NCBI GenBank assembly: GCA_018820005.1
Contig: JAHJOS010000642.1
Location: 1-6,744 of the forward strand
Origin: Alphaproteobacteria bacterium
Lineage (GTDB): Bacteria > Pseudomonadota > Alphaproteobacteria > Rhizobiales > Devosiaceae
Direction of reading: 5' to 3'
DNA length: 6,744 nucleotides
Every line of letters begins with the position of its first letter. Position 1 is the first letter of the stretch. Shown here piece by piece: positions 1 to 4,792 of this stretch. A program made the position numbers and the translations under genes. A model generated the notes under the pieces. It was not told the origin of the DNA, searched no databases, and saw only the letters and a program-made list of their open reading frames with translations.

Positions 1-148
1 CCAGCCGGATCAGGTAATTGCCCCGCTCCACATCGCCCACCAGCGTCAGATCGCGCGCCGGGCCCGTCACCGGCTTGAGCATATAAGCCGCCGTACCGAT
101 CCCCAGCACAGCCACCACGGCCAGAGCCCATTTCCAACGCTGCATCAT
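1..148 (-). CDS. N-terminus of a membrane-anchored protein, probably a c-type cytochrome (partial)
   Basis: Only the first 49 codons are visible; the gene leaves the window at the left edge. It opens with two consecutive ATG codons (148 and 145). The site AAGGGGG (153-159) lies 4 bases before the first and 7 before the second, so the second Met may be the real start. Residues 6-23 (from WKWALAVV to TAAYML) form one hydrophobic segment, an uncleaved anchor or signal sequence. The visible part ends in GDVERGNYLIRL. In many alphaproteobacterial c-type cytochromes a GD-x-x-RG-x-Y-L stretch comes immediately before the CxxCH haem site, which would lie just outside the window. It is the third gene of a minus-strand row after ccdA and an exported thioredoxin, with a 63-base gap to the latter; that fits a protein needing reduced cysteines for haem attachment. 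The cytochrome assignment is inference because no CxxCH is visible. Confidence 0.55.
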   Translation of the reverse strand, partial: MMQRWKWALAVVAVLGIGTAAYMLKPVTGPARDLTLVGDVERGNYLIRL

Positions 149-211
149 GTCGCCCCCTTGTGCCAGGAGCGATACAAACAGACGGCGCGCACCGATGCAA
201 TCAGGCTGGGA

Positions 212-628
212 TCACGACCCCGCCAGATCGAGCAGGGCCGCGATCTTGTCCTCGCGCGTTTCGGCCACCAGACGCCCCAGCTCGGTGGTGCCAGCCATCA
301 GCACCAAGGTTGACCGGCGTGGGATGGCCAGGCTCTTGGCCAGTTCGCCATTGCCATATTTGTCCCAATCGACCCGCACGATGGGAATGGCTGCATATTT
401 GGCGTTCGCCTTGGTCAGCCCATCGAGAACACGCTGCTGGGCGGCGCAGGTGACGCACCAGCTGGCATAGAAATCGAGCAGGAACGGCTTGCCCCAGGCC
501 TGCAGCTTGGCGAGGTTCTCCTCGGAATAATCGGCGATATCGAGGGCTGATGCCGGCGTGGCAAGGGCCGAACTGGCGGCGAGACCGGCCAGGAGGGCCA
601 GGACGGCACGACGATCGAGATAGGTCAT
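212..628 (-). CDS. Exported thioredoxin-fold protein, partner of CcdA
   Basis: A 138-residue periplasmic thioredoxin-like protein. Residues 1-28 are a signal peptide with a twin arginine (LDRRAVL, R6-R7), a hydrophobic core and an ASA-type cleavage site near residue 28, so Tat export is possible. The redox site is W57-C-V-T-C61, a WCVxC motif like that of the C-terminal DsbD domain. The loop that normally carries the thioredoxin cis-Pro reads IPRRSTLVLM (102-111), so Ser106 stands before Thr107 where Pro is usual. I recall the same RRSTL/RQSTL loop in other CcdA-linked thioredoxins, so this is probably a subfamily trait. I place the start at ATG 628, because GGAG (635-638) lies six bases upstream; a longer TTG start at 640 would overlap that site. 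The gene begins 17 bases after the ccdA stop. Likely role: accepting electrons from CcdA and reducing periplasmic disulfides, perhaps apocytochrome cysteines. Confidence 0.88.
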   Translation of the reverse strand: MTYLDRRAVLALLAGLAASSALATPASALDIADYSEENLAKLQAWGKPFLLDFYASWCVTCAAQQRVLDGLTKANAKYAAIPIVRVDWDKYGNGELAKSLAIPRRSTLVLMAGTTELGRLVAETREDKIAALLDLAGS

Positions 629-634
629 ATTGAG

Positions 635-638
635 CTCC
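635..638 (-). promoter_or_regulatory. Ribosome binding site of the thioredoxin gene
   Basis: GGAG on the minus strand within TTTGGAGCTC, six bases before ATG 628. It decides the start in favour of 628 over an in-frame TTG at 640. Confidence 0.7.
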
Positions 639-645
639 AAAGTGA

Positions 646-1362
646 CTAGAGACTGACGGAAAATTCGGTGAACCAGCTCGGCAGCGTCTCAAGGGCCCAG
701 CCCTCCACAACCCTGTCGAGATGAAAGACAATGGCTAGGCCCACCACGATCAGGCCGATGCCCAAAAGGGTCTTGGCATGCGGCATGATTGACGCAAGCG
801 TCGACCGGCGGCTGGCGATCAGCGAGCGCGCGCCATAGGACAGCGCCAGCATGACGGTGGCGGCGCCCGCCGAGAACAGCACCATGATGGCCAGAGCCAG
901 CCCGAGGTTGTCGCCCTGCGCGGCAAGGCCAATGGCGCCGCCCAGCGTTGGCCCTATGCAGGGTGACCAGGCCAGGCCCAGCAGCGCTCCGGCGAGGAAC
1001 TCGCCCACGAGCCCGCGCCCCTCGACCTGCCCCATCATCTGCGTGCTGCCCGCTGCCGTGGCGCCGGCGAGGCGCGCAAAGCCCATCTGTGCCTGCGGCA
1101 CCAGTTGTACGAGGCCAAAGCCCACCATCAACCAGCCTGCGGCGACGGCCAGCGTCTCCTGCGACAGGCCGGTGGCACGGGTGATGGCGTAAATGGAAAT
1201 GCCAGCAAGCGTAAAACTGACCGCGAGGCCCATGGCCATGGCCAGCGGCCCCAGCCGATTACGGGCCACCGAACTGGCGACAATCAGGGGCAAGAGCGGC
1301 AGGACGCAGGGATTGAGCAGCGTCAGCAGCCCCGCTGCATAGGCGAAAATCAGTTCGATCAC
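646..1362 (-). CDS. ccdA: CcdA/SoxV-type cytochrome c biogenesis transmembrane protein
   Basis: An inner-membrane protein of about 238 residues of the CcdA (short DsbD-like) family, which moves reducing equivalents from cytoplasmic thioredoxin to periplasmic thiol proteins. Both hallmark motifs are present: LLNPCVLPLLP (15-25, Cys19) and AWSPCIGPTLGGA (131-143, Cys135), the redox cysteine pair on the first and fourth membrane helices. Six hydrophobic segments can be picked out, at roughly 3-30, 38-60, 71-90, 118-148, 155-178 and 195-214. The length is usual for CcdA. The start is uncertain: GTG 1362 has GAGGGG (1369-1374) six bases upstream and gives the typical MIEL-type N-terminus; an in-frame GTG at 1380 would add six residues but has a poorer site. 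Next downstream are the exported thioredoxin, its likely redox partner, and then a probable cytochrome. SoxV is an alternative name, but no sox genes are visible. Confidence 0.92.
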   Translation of the reverse strand: MIELIFAYAAGLLTLLNPCVLPLLPLIVASSVARNRLGPLAMAMGLAVSFTLAGISIYAITRATGLSQETLAVAAGWLMVGFGLVQLVPQAQMGFARLAGATAAGSTQMMGQVEGRGLVGEFLAGALLGLAWSPCIGPTLGGAIGLAAQGDNLGLALAIMVLFSAGAATVMLALSYGARSLIASRRSTLASIMPHAKTLLGIGLIVVGLAIVFHLDRVVEGWALETLPSWFTEFSVSL

Positions 1363-1368
1363 AGCATG

Positions 1369-1374
1369 CCCCTC
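1369..1374 (-). promoter_or_regulatory. Ribosome binding site favouring the GTG 1362 start of ccdA
   Basis: GAGGGG on the minus strand, six bases before GTG 1362. It lies inside the coding sequence that would result from the alternative GTG at 1380, which argues for the shorter protein. Confidence 0.5.
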
Positions 1375-1380
1375 GCTCAC

Positions 1381-1464
1381 CTCTACCAGATGATACGAAG
1401 GCCATTCGGTTTTAGACCCGGCCGCGTTACAGGGGCCGGATCACCTCATCGTGACCATACCCGC
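1381..1464. other. Intergenic gap between kinase and ccdA, weak hairpin
   Basis: The gap contains a GC inverted repeat ccggcc (1418-1423) / ggccgg (1434-1439) with a 10-base loop. No T-run follows it on the minus strand, so it is not a convincing rho-independent terminator. A TATCAT hexamer on the minus strand (1390-1395) could be a -10 element for ccdA, but I see no matching -35. Whether ccdA is cotranscribed with the kinase cannot be settled from this stretch. Confidence 0.3.
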
Positions 1465-2442
1465 TCAGGCGCCCAGAACCGCATCGACTTCGGCCCGGGT
1501 CGGTGGCTTGCAGCCCTTGCGACCGCAGTTGATACCCGCCACCACCGCGCCAAAGCGCAGCATTTCAGCCAGCGCATTATCATCGAGACCAGCCAGCGCG
1601 CCCGGCGTCAGCAGATCGCGCTCCTTGAGCCACGACAGCGTGCCGGCCATCAGGCTGTCGCCGGCGCCCACCGTGTCGCCAAACACCGGCGGCGCATAGA
1701 TGGCAGCACTGGCCGTGCCGGCGGCGGTAAAGGCGCGTGAGCCCTTGTCGCCCAGGGTCACGATGACCAGCTTGCAGTTCGGCCGCGCCAACAGATCGGC
1801 GGCGTGCTGTTCGATGCTCTTTTCGGCATCGAGCGCCTCAAGGTCTTCCTCGGACAGCTTGACCATGTGGGCCAGATCGAGAAAGCGAGACAGTCTTTCC
1901 TTGTAGCCGGCAAAATCATCCACCAGGCTGGGCCGCACATTGGGGTCGATCGAGATCGTGGCACCCTTGGCAACGGCGGCGGCGACGACTTCAAGCCAGA
2001 TTTCGGCTTCGTTCGGCTTGATCGGGCAGAAGCCGCCGATCTGATAGAGGTCGAGCTCATCGGGCAGCGCTGCAATGGCCTTGGCAGCATTGATGGCGCC
2101 ATCGGCCTGACGGTAAAAACCATAGCGCGCATTGTGGTTGGCATCGAAATTGATCACTGCCAGCGTGGTATATTCGGCCACGCGCTCGGGCAGCAGCGGC
2201 GTAACGCCGGCATCGCTGAGCGGCCCCAACAGATAATCGCCAAACGCATCGGCCGAGATCGGGCACAAAAAGCCGGTCTCATTGCCCAGCTTGGCCAGAG
2301 CAATTGCGCAATTATAGGGCGAGCCGCCGGGATGGGCCGTCATAACGATCTGGTTTTCACCATCCCGACCGATCAATGCGCCGCCTGGCAGCGCCACCTC
2401 GGCCTTGAGATCGATCAGACTTTCGCCACCCACCACGAACAT
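1465..2442 (-). CDS. PfkB-family carbohydrate kinase, fructokinase-like
   Basis: A cytoplasmic ribokinase/PfkB-fold kinase of 325 residues that phosphorylates a sugar using ATP; fructose is the most likely substrate. The N-terminal strand MFVVGGESLIDL is followed by the sugar-site glycines in HPGGSPYNCAIALAKLG (37-53). IDPNVRP (165-171) is a family-conserved stretch. DTVGAGDSLMAG (256-267) is the second PfkB signature, forming the anion hole and carrying the catalytic base Asp262. Length is normal for fructokinases. The start is ATG 2442, with GGGGAGG (2449-2455) six bases upstream; an upstream in-frame TTG lies inside that site and is not credible. The gene is divergent from the TRAP permease genes across a 229-base region. 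Substrate specificity within PfkB is hard to read from sequence: 2-keto-3-deoxygluconate kinase or another sugar kinase is possible. Confidence 0.88.
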   Translation of the reverse strand: MFVVGGESLIDLKAEVALPGGALIGRDGENQIVMTAHPGGSPYNCAIALAKLGNETGFLCPISADAFGDYLLGPLSDAGVTPLLPERVAEYTTLAVINFDANHNARYGFYRQADGAINAAKAIAALPDELDLYQIGGFCPIKPNEAEIWLEVVAAAVAKGATISIDPNVRPSLVDDFAGYKERLSRFLDLAHMVKLSEEDLEALDAEKSIEQHAADLLARPNCKLVIVTLGDKGSRAFTAAGTASAAIYAPPVFGDTVGAGDSLMAGTLSWLKERDLLTPGALAGLDDNALAEMLRFGAVVAGINCGRKGCKPPTRAEVDAVLGA

Positions 2443-2448
2443 GCACTG

Positions 2449-2455
2449 CCTCCCC
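2449..2455 (-). promoter_or_regulatory. Ribosome binding site of the PfkB kinase gene
   Basis: GGGGAGG on the minus strand, six bases before ATG 2442. It fixes the start and excludes the in-frame TTG at 2457. Confidence 0.75.
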
Positions 2456-2461
2456 AACCAA

Positions 2462-2474
2462 GCGCACTGTGCGC
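2462..2474. promoter_or_regulatory. Perfect palindrome gcgcactgtgcgc, candidate operator
   Basis: Two perfect 6-base arms (2462-2467 and 2469-2474) around a single central T, 20 bases upstream of the kinase start. The central gap is too small for a good RNA hairpin, so a protein-binding site is the likelier reading. It would sit at or just after the transcription start of the candidate kinase promoter. I cannot assign a regulator. Confidence 0.4.
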
Positions 2475-2491
2475 ATTTGTCAGCGACATAT
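2475..2491. promoter_or_regulatory. Imperfect palindrome atTtgtc-agc-gacaTat, candidate GntR-type operator
   Basis: Seven-base arms with one mismatch around a 3-base centre; the core is tgtc (2478-2481) / gaca (2485-2488). TTGTC/GACAA half-sites resemble operators of FCD-type GntR regulators, which commonly control TRAP and sugar-acid operons, although the spacer here is longer than usual. It overlaps the candidate -10 of the kinase gene. No regulator gene is visible in the window. Confidence 0.3.
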
Positions 2492-2512
2492 CATTTTTGC
2501 CCAGCCTGTCAC
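2485..2512 (-). promoter_or_regulatory. Candidate promoter of the PfkB kinase gene
   Basis: On the minus strand GTGACA (2507-2512, five of six to TTGACA) is followed after 16 bases by TATGTC (2485-2490, a weak -10). Transcription would begin near 2478, overlapping the palindromes. The weak -10 keeps this tentative. Confidence 0.3.
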
Positions 2513-2608
2513 CAGTGCGTTGCCAGTCAGATCAGGGTCAAGTCTGGGTACTGATTGCCCTCATCATCACCCTTTGTGTTGACCTGACCCACGGTTGCTG
2601 TGCAAACC

Positions 2609-2638
2609 TTGTCCAAAGCCATCAGAGCGGGATTTAAC
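2609..2638 (+). promoter_or_regulatory. Candidate promoter of the TRAP permease genes
   Basis: TTGTCC (2609-2614) and TTTAAC (2633-2638) are 18 bases apart, each matching four of six consensus bases. A start near 2645 would leave a short leader before GTG 2672. A separate TTGACC at 2579-2584 has no good -10 partner. Confidence 0.3.
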
Positions 2639-2660
2639 CCGGCAGAGGGCAAAAGCATCG

Positions 2661-2668
2661 GGGAGGAA
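2661..2668 (+). promoter_or_regulatory. Ribosome binding site of the TRAP small-subunit gene
   Basis: GGGAGGAA, with GGAGG (2662-2666) five bases before GTG 2672. The in-frame GTG at 2600 lacks such a site, so this decides the start. Confidence 0.7.
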
Positions 2669-2671
2669 CAC

Positions 2672-3238
2672 GTGCAGGCATTGGCCACGCTCGTCCGCGC
2701 GATAAGCGCTGTGAACAAATGGGTCGGCGAAACCCTGTCCTGGCTCGCGCTGGTCTGCGTGCTGGTGTGCTTCACCGTCGTGGTGCAGCGCTATGCATTC
2801 AGCACCAGCACGCTGTGGATGCAGGACCTCTATGTTTGGGTCAGCGGCGCCATGTTCACCGGTGTCGCGGGCTTTTCGCTGTTGCGCGATGACCATGTCA
2901 GGGTCGACATTTTCTATCGGCCTGCCTCGGTGCGCCGCAAGGCCATGGCTGACCTTTTCGGCGTCATCGTCTTCCTCATCCCCTTCATGTTCATCGTCTT
3001 CCACTATGGCTGGCCCGCCATTTCCCGCTCCTGGAGCTATTACGAAGCCTCCAGCAATATCGGCGGCATGCCCGGCCTGTTCGTGCTCAAAAGCTTCATC
3101 CTGGTCTTCGCCACCCTCGTTGGCCTGCAGGGCCTCGCTATGGCCGCTCGGGCCATTCTGGTGCTGGCCGGGCATGAAGACCAGCTGCCACCCCACCTTC
3201 GTTATGTCCGGGACGATGCAGCGGAGACTGCCCTGTGA
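2672..3238 (+). CDS. TRAP transporter small permease subunit (DctQ type)
   Basis: An inner-membrane protein of 188 residues, the small four-helix subunit of a tripartite ATP-independent periplasmic transporter. Hydrophobic segments are near 22-40, 53-72, 95-113 and 138-160. The stretch from W49 (WMQDLYVWVSG) through LLRDDHVRVDIFY (70-82) is the conserved core of the family, with the R-x-D-H-V-R-V-D loop after helix 2. The pattern resembles the FcbT2 (COG4665) branch rather than classical C4-dicarboxylate DctQ. I start it at GTG 2672, not the in-frame GTG at 2600, because of the ribosome site GGAGG (2662-2666) and because the shorter protein begins immediately before the first helix, as usual. 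Its TGA stop overlaps the GTG start of the large subunit (GTGA, 3235-3238), indicating translational coupling. It works with the large subunit downstream and probably with the binding protein at 4793-5893. Confidence 0.9.
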   Translation: MQALATLVRAISAVNKWVGETLSWLALVCVLVCFTVVVQRYAFSTSTLWMQDLYVWVSGAMFTGVAGFSLLRDDHVRVDIFYRPASVRRKAMADLFGVIVFLIPFMFIVFHYGWPAISRSWSYYEASSNIGGMPGLFVLKSFILVFATLVGLQGLAMAARAILVLAGHEDQLPPHLRYVRDDAAETAL

Positions 3239-4626
3239 GCCAGATCCTGATTGGCGAAATCCTCGCCTGCCTGATGTTCGTCGGTGTGATCGGCGTTCTG
3301 CTGATCGGATTTCCAGTCGCCTTTTCCCTTGCCGGCACGGCGCTGATCTTTGGCCTCGTCGGCTGGGTGCTCGGCGTTTATGACCCATCCAACTATGGCT
3401 CGCTGATTGGCCGCTATGTCGGGCTGATGAGCAGCGAAACCCTGGTGGCGGTACCGCTCTTTGTCTTCATGGGGGTGATGCTGGAACGCTCCGGCATTGC
3501 CGAGCGCCTGCTGCTCACCATGGGCAAGCTGTTCGGCAATCTGCGCGGCGGCCTGGGCATATCGGTCATCATCGTGGGCGCCATGCTGGCCGCCTCCACT
3601 GGTGTGGTCGGCGCCACCGTGGTCACCATGGGCCTGATTTCGCTGCCCGCCATGCTGCGCGCCGGCTATGACCCAAAGCTCGCCACCGGCGTCATCTGCG
3701 CCTCGGGAACGCTGGGCCAGATCATCCCGCCCTCGACTGTGCTGATCTTTATGGGCGACATGCTCTCGGGCATCAACGCCCAGGTGCAGATGGAAAAAGG
3801 TAATTTCGCGCCTGAACCGGTCTCCGTTGGCGCTCTCTTTGCTGGCGCCCTGCTGCCCGGTATCCTGCTGGTCGGGATTTATCTGGCATGGGTAATCTTC
3901 AAGGCAGTCACCGATCCGAAATCGGCGCCCGCCACCCCGGTGCCCGAGGCCGAAAAGAAGGATTTGTTCCGCGAAGTCATGGTCGCGCTCGTGCCGCCGC
4001 TGCTGCTGATCGTGGCAGTGCTGGGCTCGATCCTGGGCGGCATCGCCACACCCACCGAAGCTGCGTCGGTCGGCTCGGTGGGCGCCATGTTGCTCGCCAT
4101 CGCCAACCGCAAGTTCACCCTCTCGATCCTGCATCAGGCCGTGGTCTCCACGGCCACCATCACCTCGATGGTGTTCATCATCCTGTTCGGCGCCGCGGTA
4201 TTCTCAGTGGTCTTCCGCATGATGGGCGGCGACAACCTGGTGCATGCCTTCCTGTCCAACATGCCGGGCGGCGCCATTGGTGCCACCATCATCGTGATGG
4301 CCATCATGTTCCTGCTCGGGTTCATCCTGGACACCTTCGAGATCATTTTCATTGTCATCCCGATCACGGCGCCGGTGCTGCTAACGCTGGGTGTGGACCC
4401 GATCTGGCTGGGCGTCATGGTGGGCGTGAACCTGCAGACCAGCTTTTTGACGCCCCCCTTTGGCTTCGCCCTGTTCTACCTGCGCGGCGTGGCGCCCTCG
4501 AGCGTCAAGACGGGCATGATCTACCGCGGCGTCATCCCCTTTGTGATCCTGCAGATCATTGCGCTGGCGGTCTTGTTCATCTTCCCCCAGCTCATCACCT
4601 GGCTGCCCGGCGTCCTGTACCACTAG
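3235..4626 (+). CDS. TRAP transporter large permease subunit (DctM type)
   Basis: A 463-residue polytopic inner-membrane protein of the ion-transporter superfamily, the translocating subunit of a TRAP system, driven by a sodium or proton gradient. Family landmarks in order: PLFVFMGVMLERSG (74-87), the first hairpin motif CASGTLGQIIPPS (155-167), GGIATPTEAASVG (268-280), GFILDTFEIIFIVIP (362-376) and TPPFGFALFYLRGVAP (406-421). The hydrophilic insert near 225-247 separates the two halves. Sequence style is closest to the FcbT3 (COG4664) branch, matching the small subunit. The GTG start at 3235 overlaps the preceding stop by four bases. Its TAG stop (4624-4626) is embedded in the left terminal repeat of a mosaic palindromic element, so the repeat may have set the C-terminal end. 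No binding-protein gene follows on this strand; the likely one is convergent. Confidence 0.93.
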   Translation: MSQILIGEILACLMFVGVIGVLLIGFPVAFSLAGTALIFGLVGWVLGVYDPSNYGSLIGRYVGLMSSETLVAVPLFVFMGVMLERSGIAERLLLTMGKLFGNLRGGLGISVIIVGAMLAASTGVVGATVVTMGLISLPAMLRAGYDPKLATGVICASGTLGQIIPPSTVLIFMGDMLSGINAQVQMEKGNFAPEPVSVGALFAGALLPGILLVGIYLAWVIFKAVTDPKSAPATPVPEAEKKDLFREVMVALVPPLLLIVAVLGSILGGIATPTEAASVGSVGAMLLAIANRKFTLSILHQAVVSTATITSMVFIILFGAAVFSVVFRMMGGDNLVHAFLSNMPGGAIGATIIVMAIMFLLGFILDTFEIIFIVIPITAPVLLTLGVDPIWLGVMVGVNLQTSFLTPPFGFALFYLRGVAPSSVKTGMIYRGVIPFVILQIIALAVLFIFPQLITWLPGVLYH

Positions 4627-4729
4627 AGCGCTTCAACGCGTCGCTGACGCGGTGAAGCGCTCCAGCTTCTTGTCTGGTTACATTTCCGAACCGCAAAACT
4701 GGTGTCCACTTTTGCTGGAAACGCTCTAG
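4623..4729. repeat. Mosaic palindromic intergenic repeat (Rhizobiales-type), 107 bp
   Basis: The element is bounded by perfect 8-base inverted repeats, ctagagcg (4623-4630) and cgctctag (4722-4729). Inside are two hairpins. The first, 4626-4662, has a 15-base stem with one mismatch and a 7-base loop. The second, 4683-4721, pairs gcaaaactgg with ccacttttgc around a 3-base loop, with outer tttcc/ggaaa pairing. From memory, the GCAAAA-CTGGTGTCCAC-TTTTGC block flanked by AGAGCG ends resembles dispersed intergenic mosaic elements of rhizobial genomes. There is no other copy in this window. The left end includes the TAG stop of the large TRAP subunit. Confidence 0.75.
4626..4662 (+). terminator. 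Long hairpin at the 3' end of the TRAP permease mRNA
   Basis: Arms gagcgcttcaacgcg (4626-4640) and cgcggtgaagcgctc (4648-4662) pair at 14 of 15 positions around tcgctga. No T-run follows, so it is more likely to protect the 3' end or form part of the repeat than to terminate by itself. The stem starts inside the stop codon. Confidence 0.4.
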
Positions 4730-4744
4730 GATGATCGGACCAAC

Positions 4745-4774
4745 AAAAAAGCCCGGGCGCGAGCCCGGGCTTTT
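4745..4774 (-). terminator. Strong, potentially bidirectional rho-independent terminator
   Basis: Arms gcccgggc (4751-4758) and gcccgggc (4763-4770) pair perfectly around gcga. They are flanked by A6 (4745-4750) and T4 (4771-4774), which lengthen the stem to 12 pairs. Read on the minus strand, the hairpin comes 22 bases after the binding-protein stop and is followed by T6, a classic terminator. Read on the plus strand, it ends in T4 with a GNRA-type GCGA loop, so it can also stop the permease transcript. Confidence 0.9.
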
Positions 4775-4792
4775 CGCTGTCGGTTCAACCGA

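Noticed and set aside
1418..1439. Hairpin ccggcc/ggccgg as a terminator for the kinase gene
   Set aside because: No T-run follows on the minus strand and the stem is only six pairs with a 10-base loop.
1804..2637. 277-codon plus-strand reading frame opposite the PfkB kinase
   Set aside because: Antisense shadow of a gene with clear PfkB motifs, running on through the control region without a plausible start site.
2600..2671. Extended N-terminus of the TRAP small subunit from GTG 2600
   Set aside because: No good ribosome site at 2600, whereas GGAGG lies five bases before GTG 2672; the extra residues would be a non-hydrophobic extension unusual for the family.
2567..3388. 273-codon minus-strand reading frame opposite the TRAP small subunit
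   Set aside because: Composition is that of an antisense frame (His, Asp, Glu, Gly rich) and there is no domain; the sense strand encodes a clear DctQ-type protein.
3202..4134. 310-codon minus-strand reading frame opposite the TRAP large subunit
   Set aside because: Its product is rich in His, Gln, Asp, Gly and Arg with no recognisable domain, typical of the antisense of a GC-rich membrane protein gene. The plus-strand gene is unambiguous.
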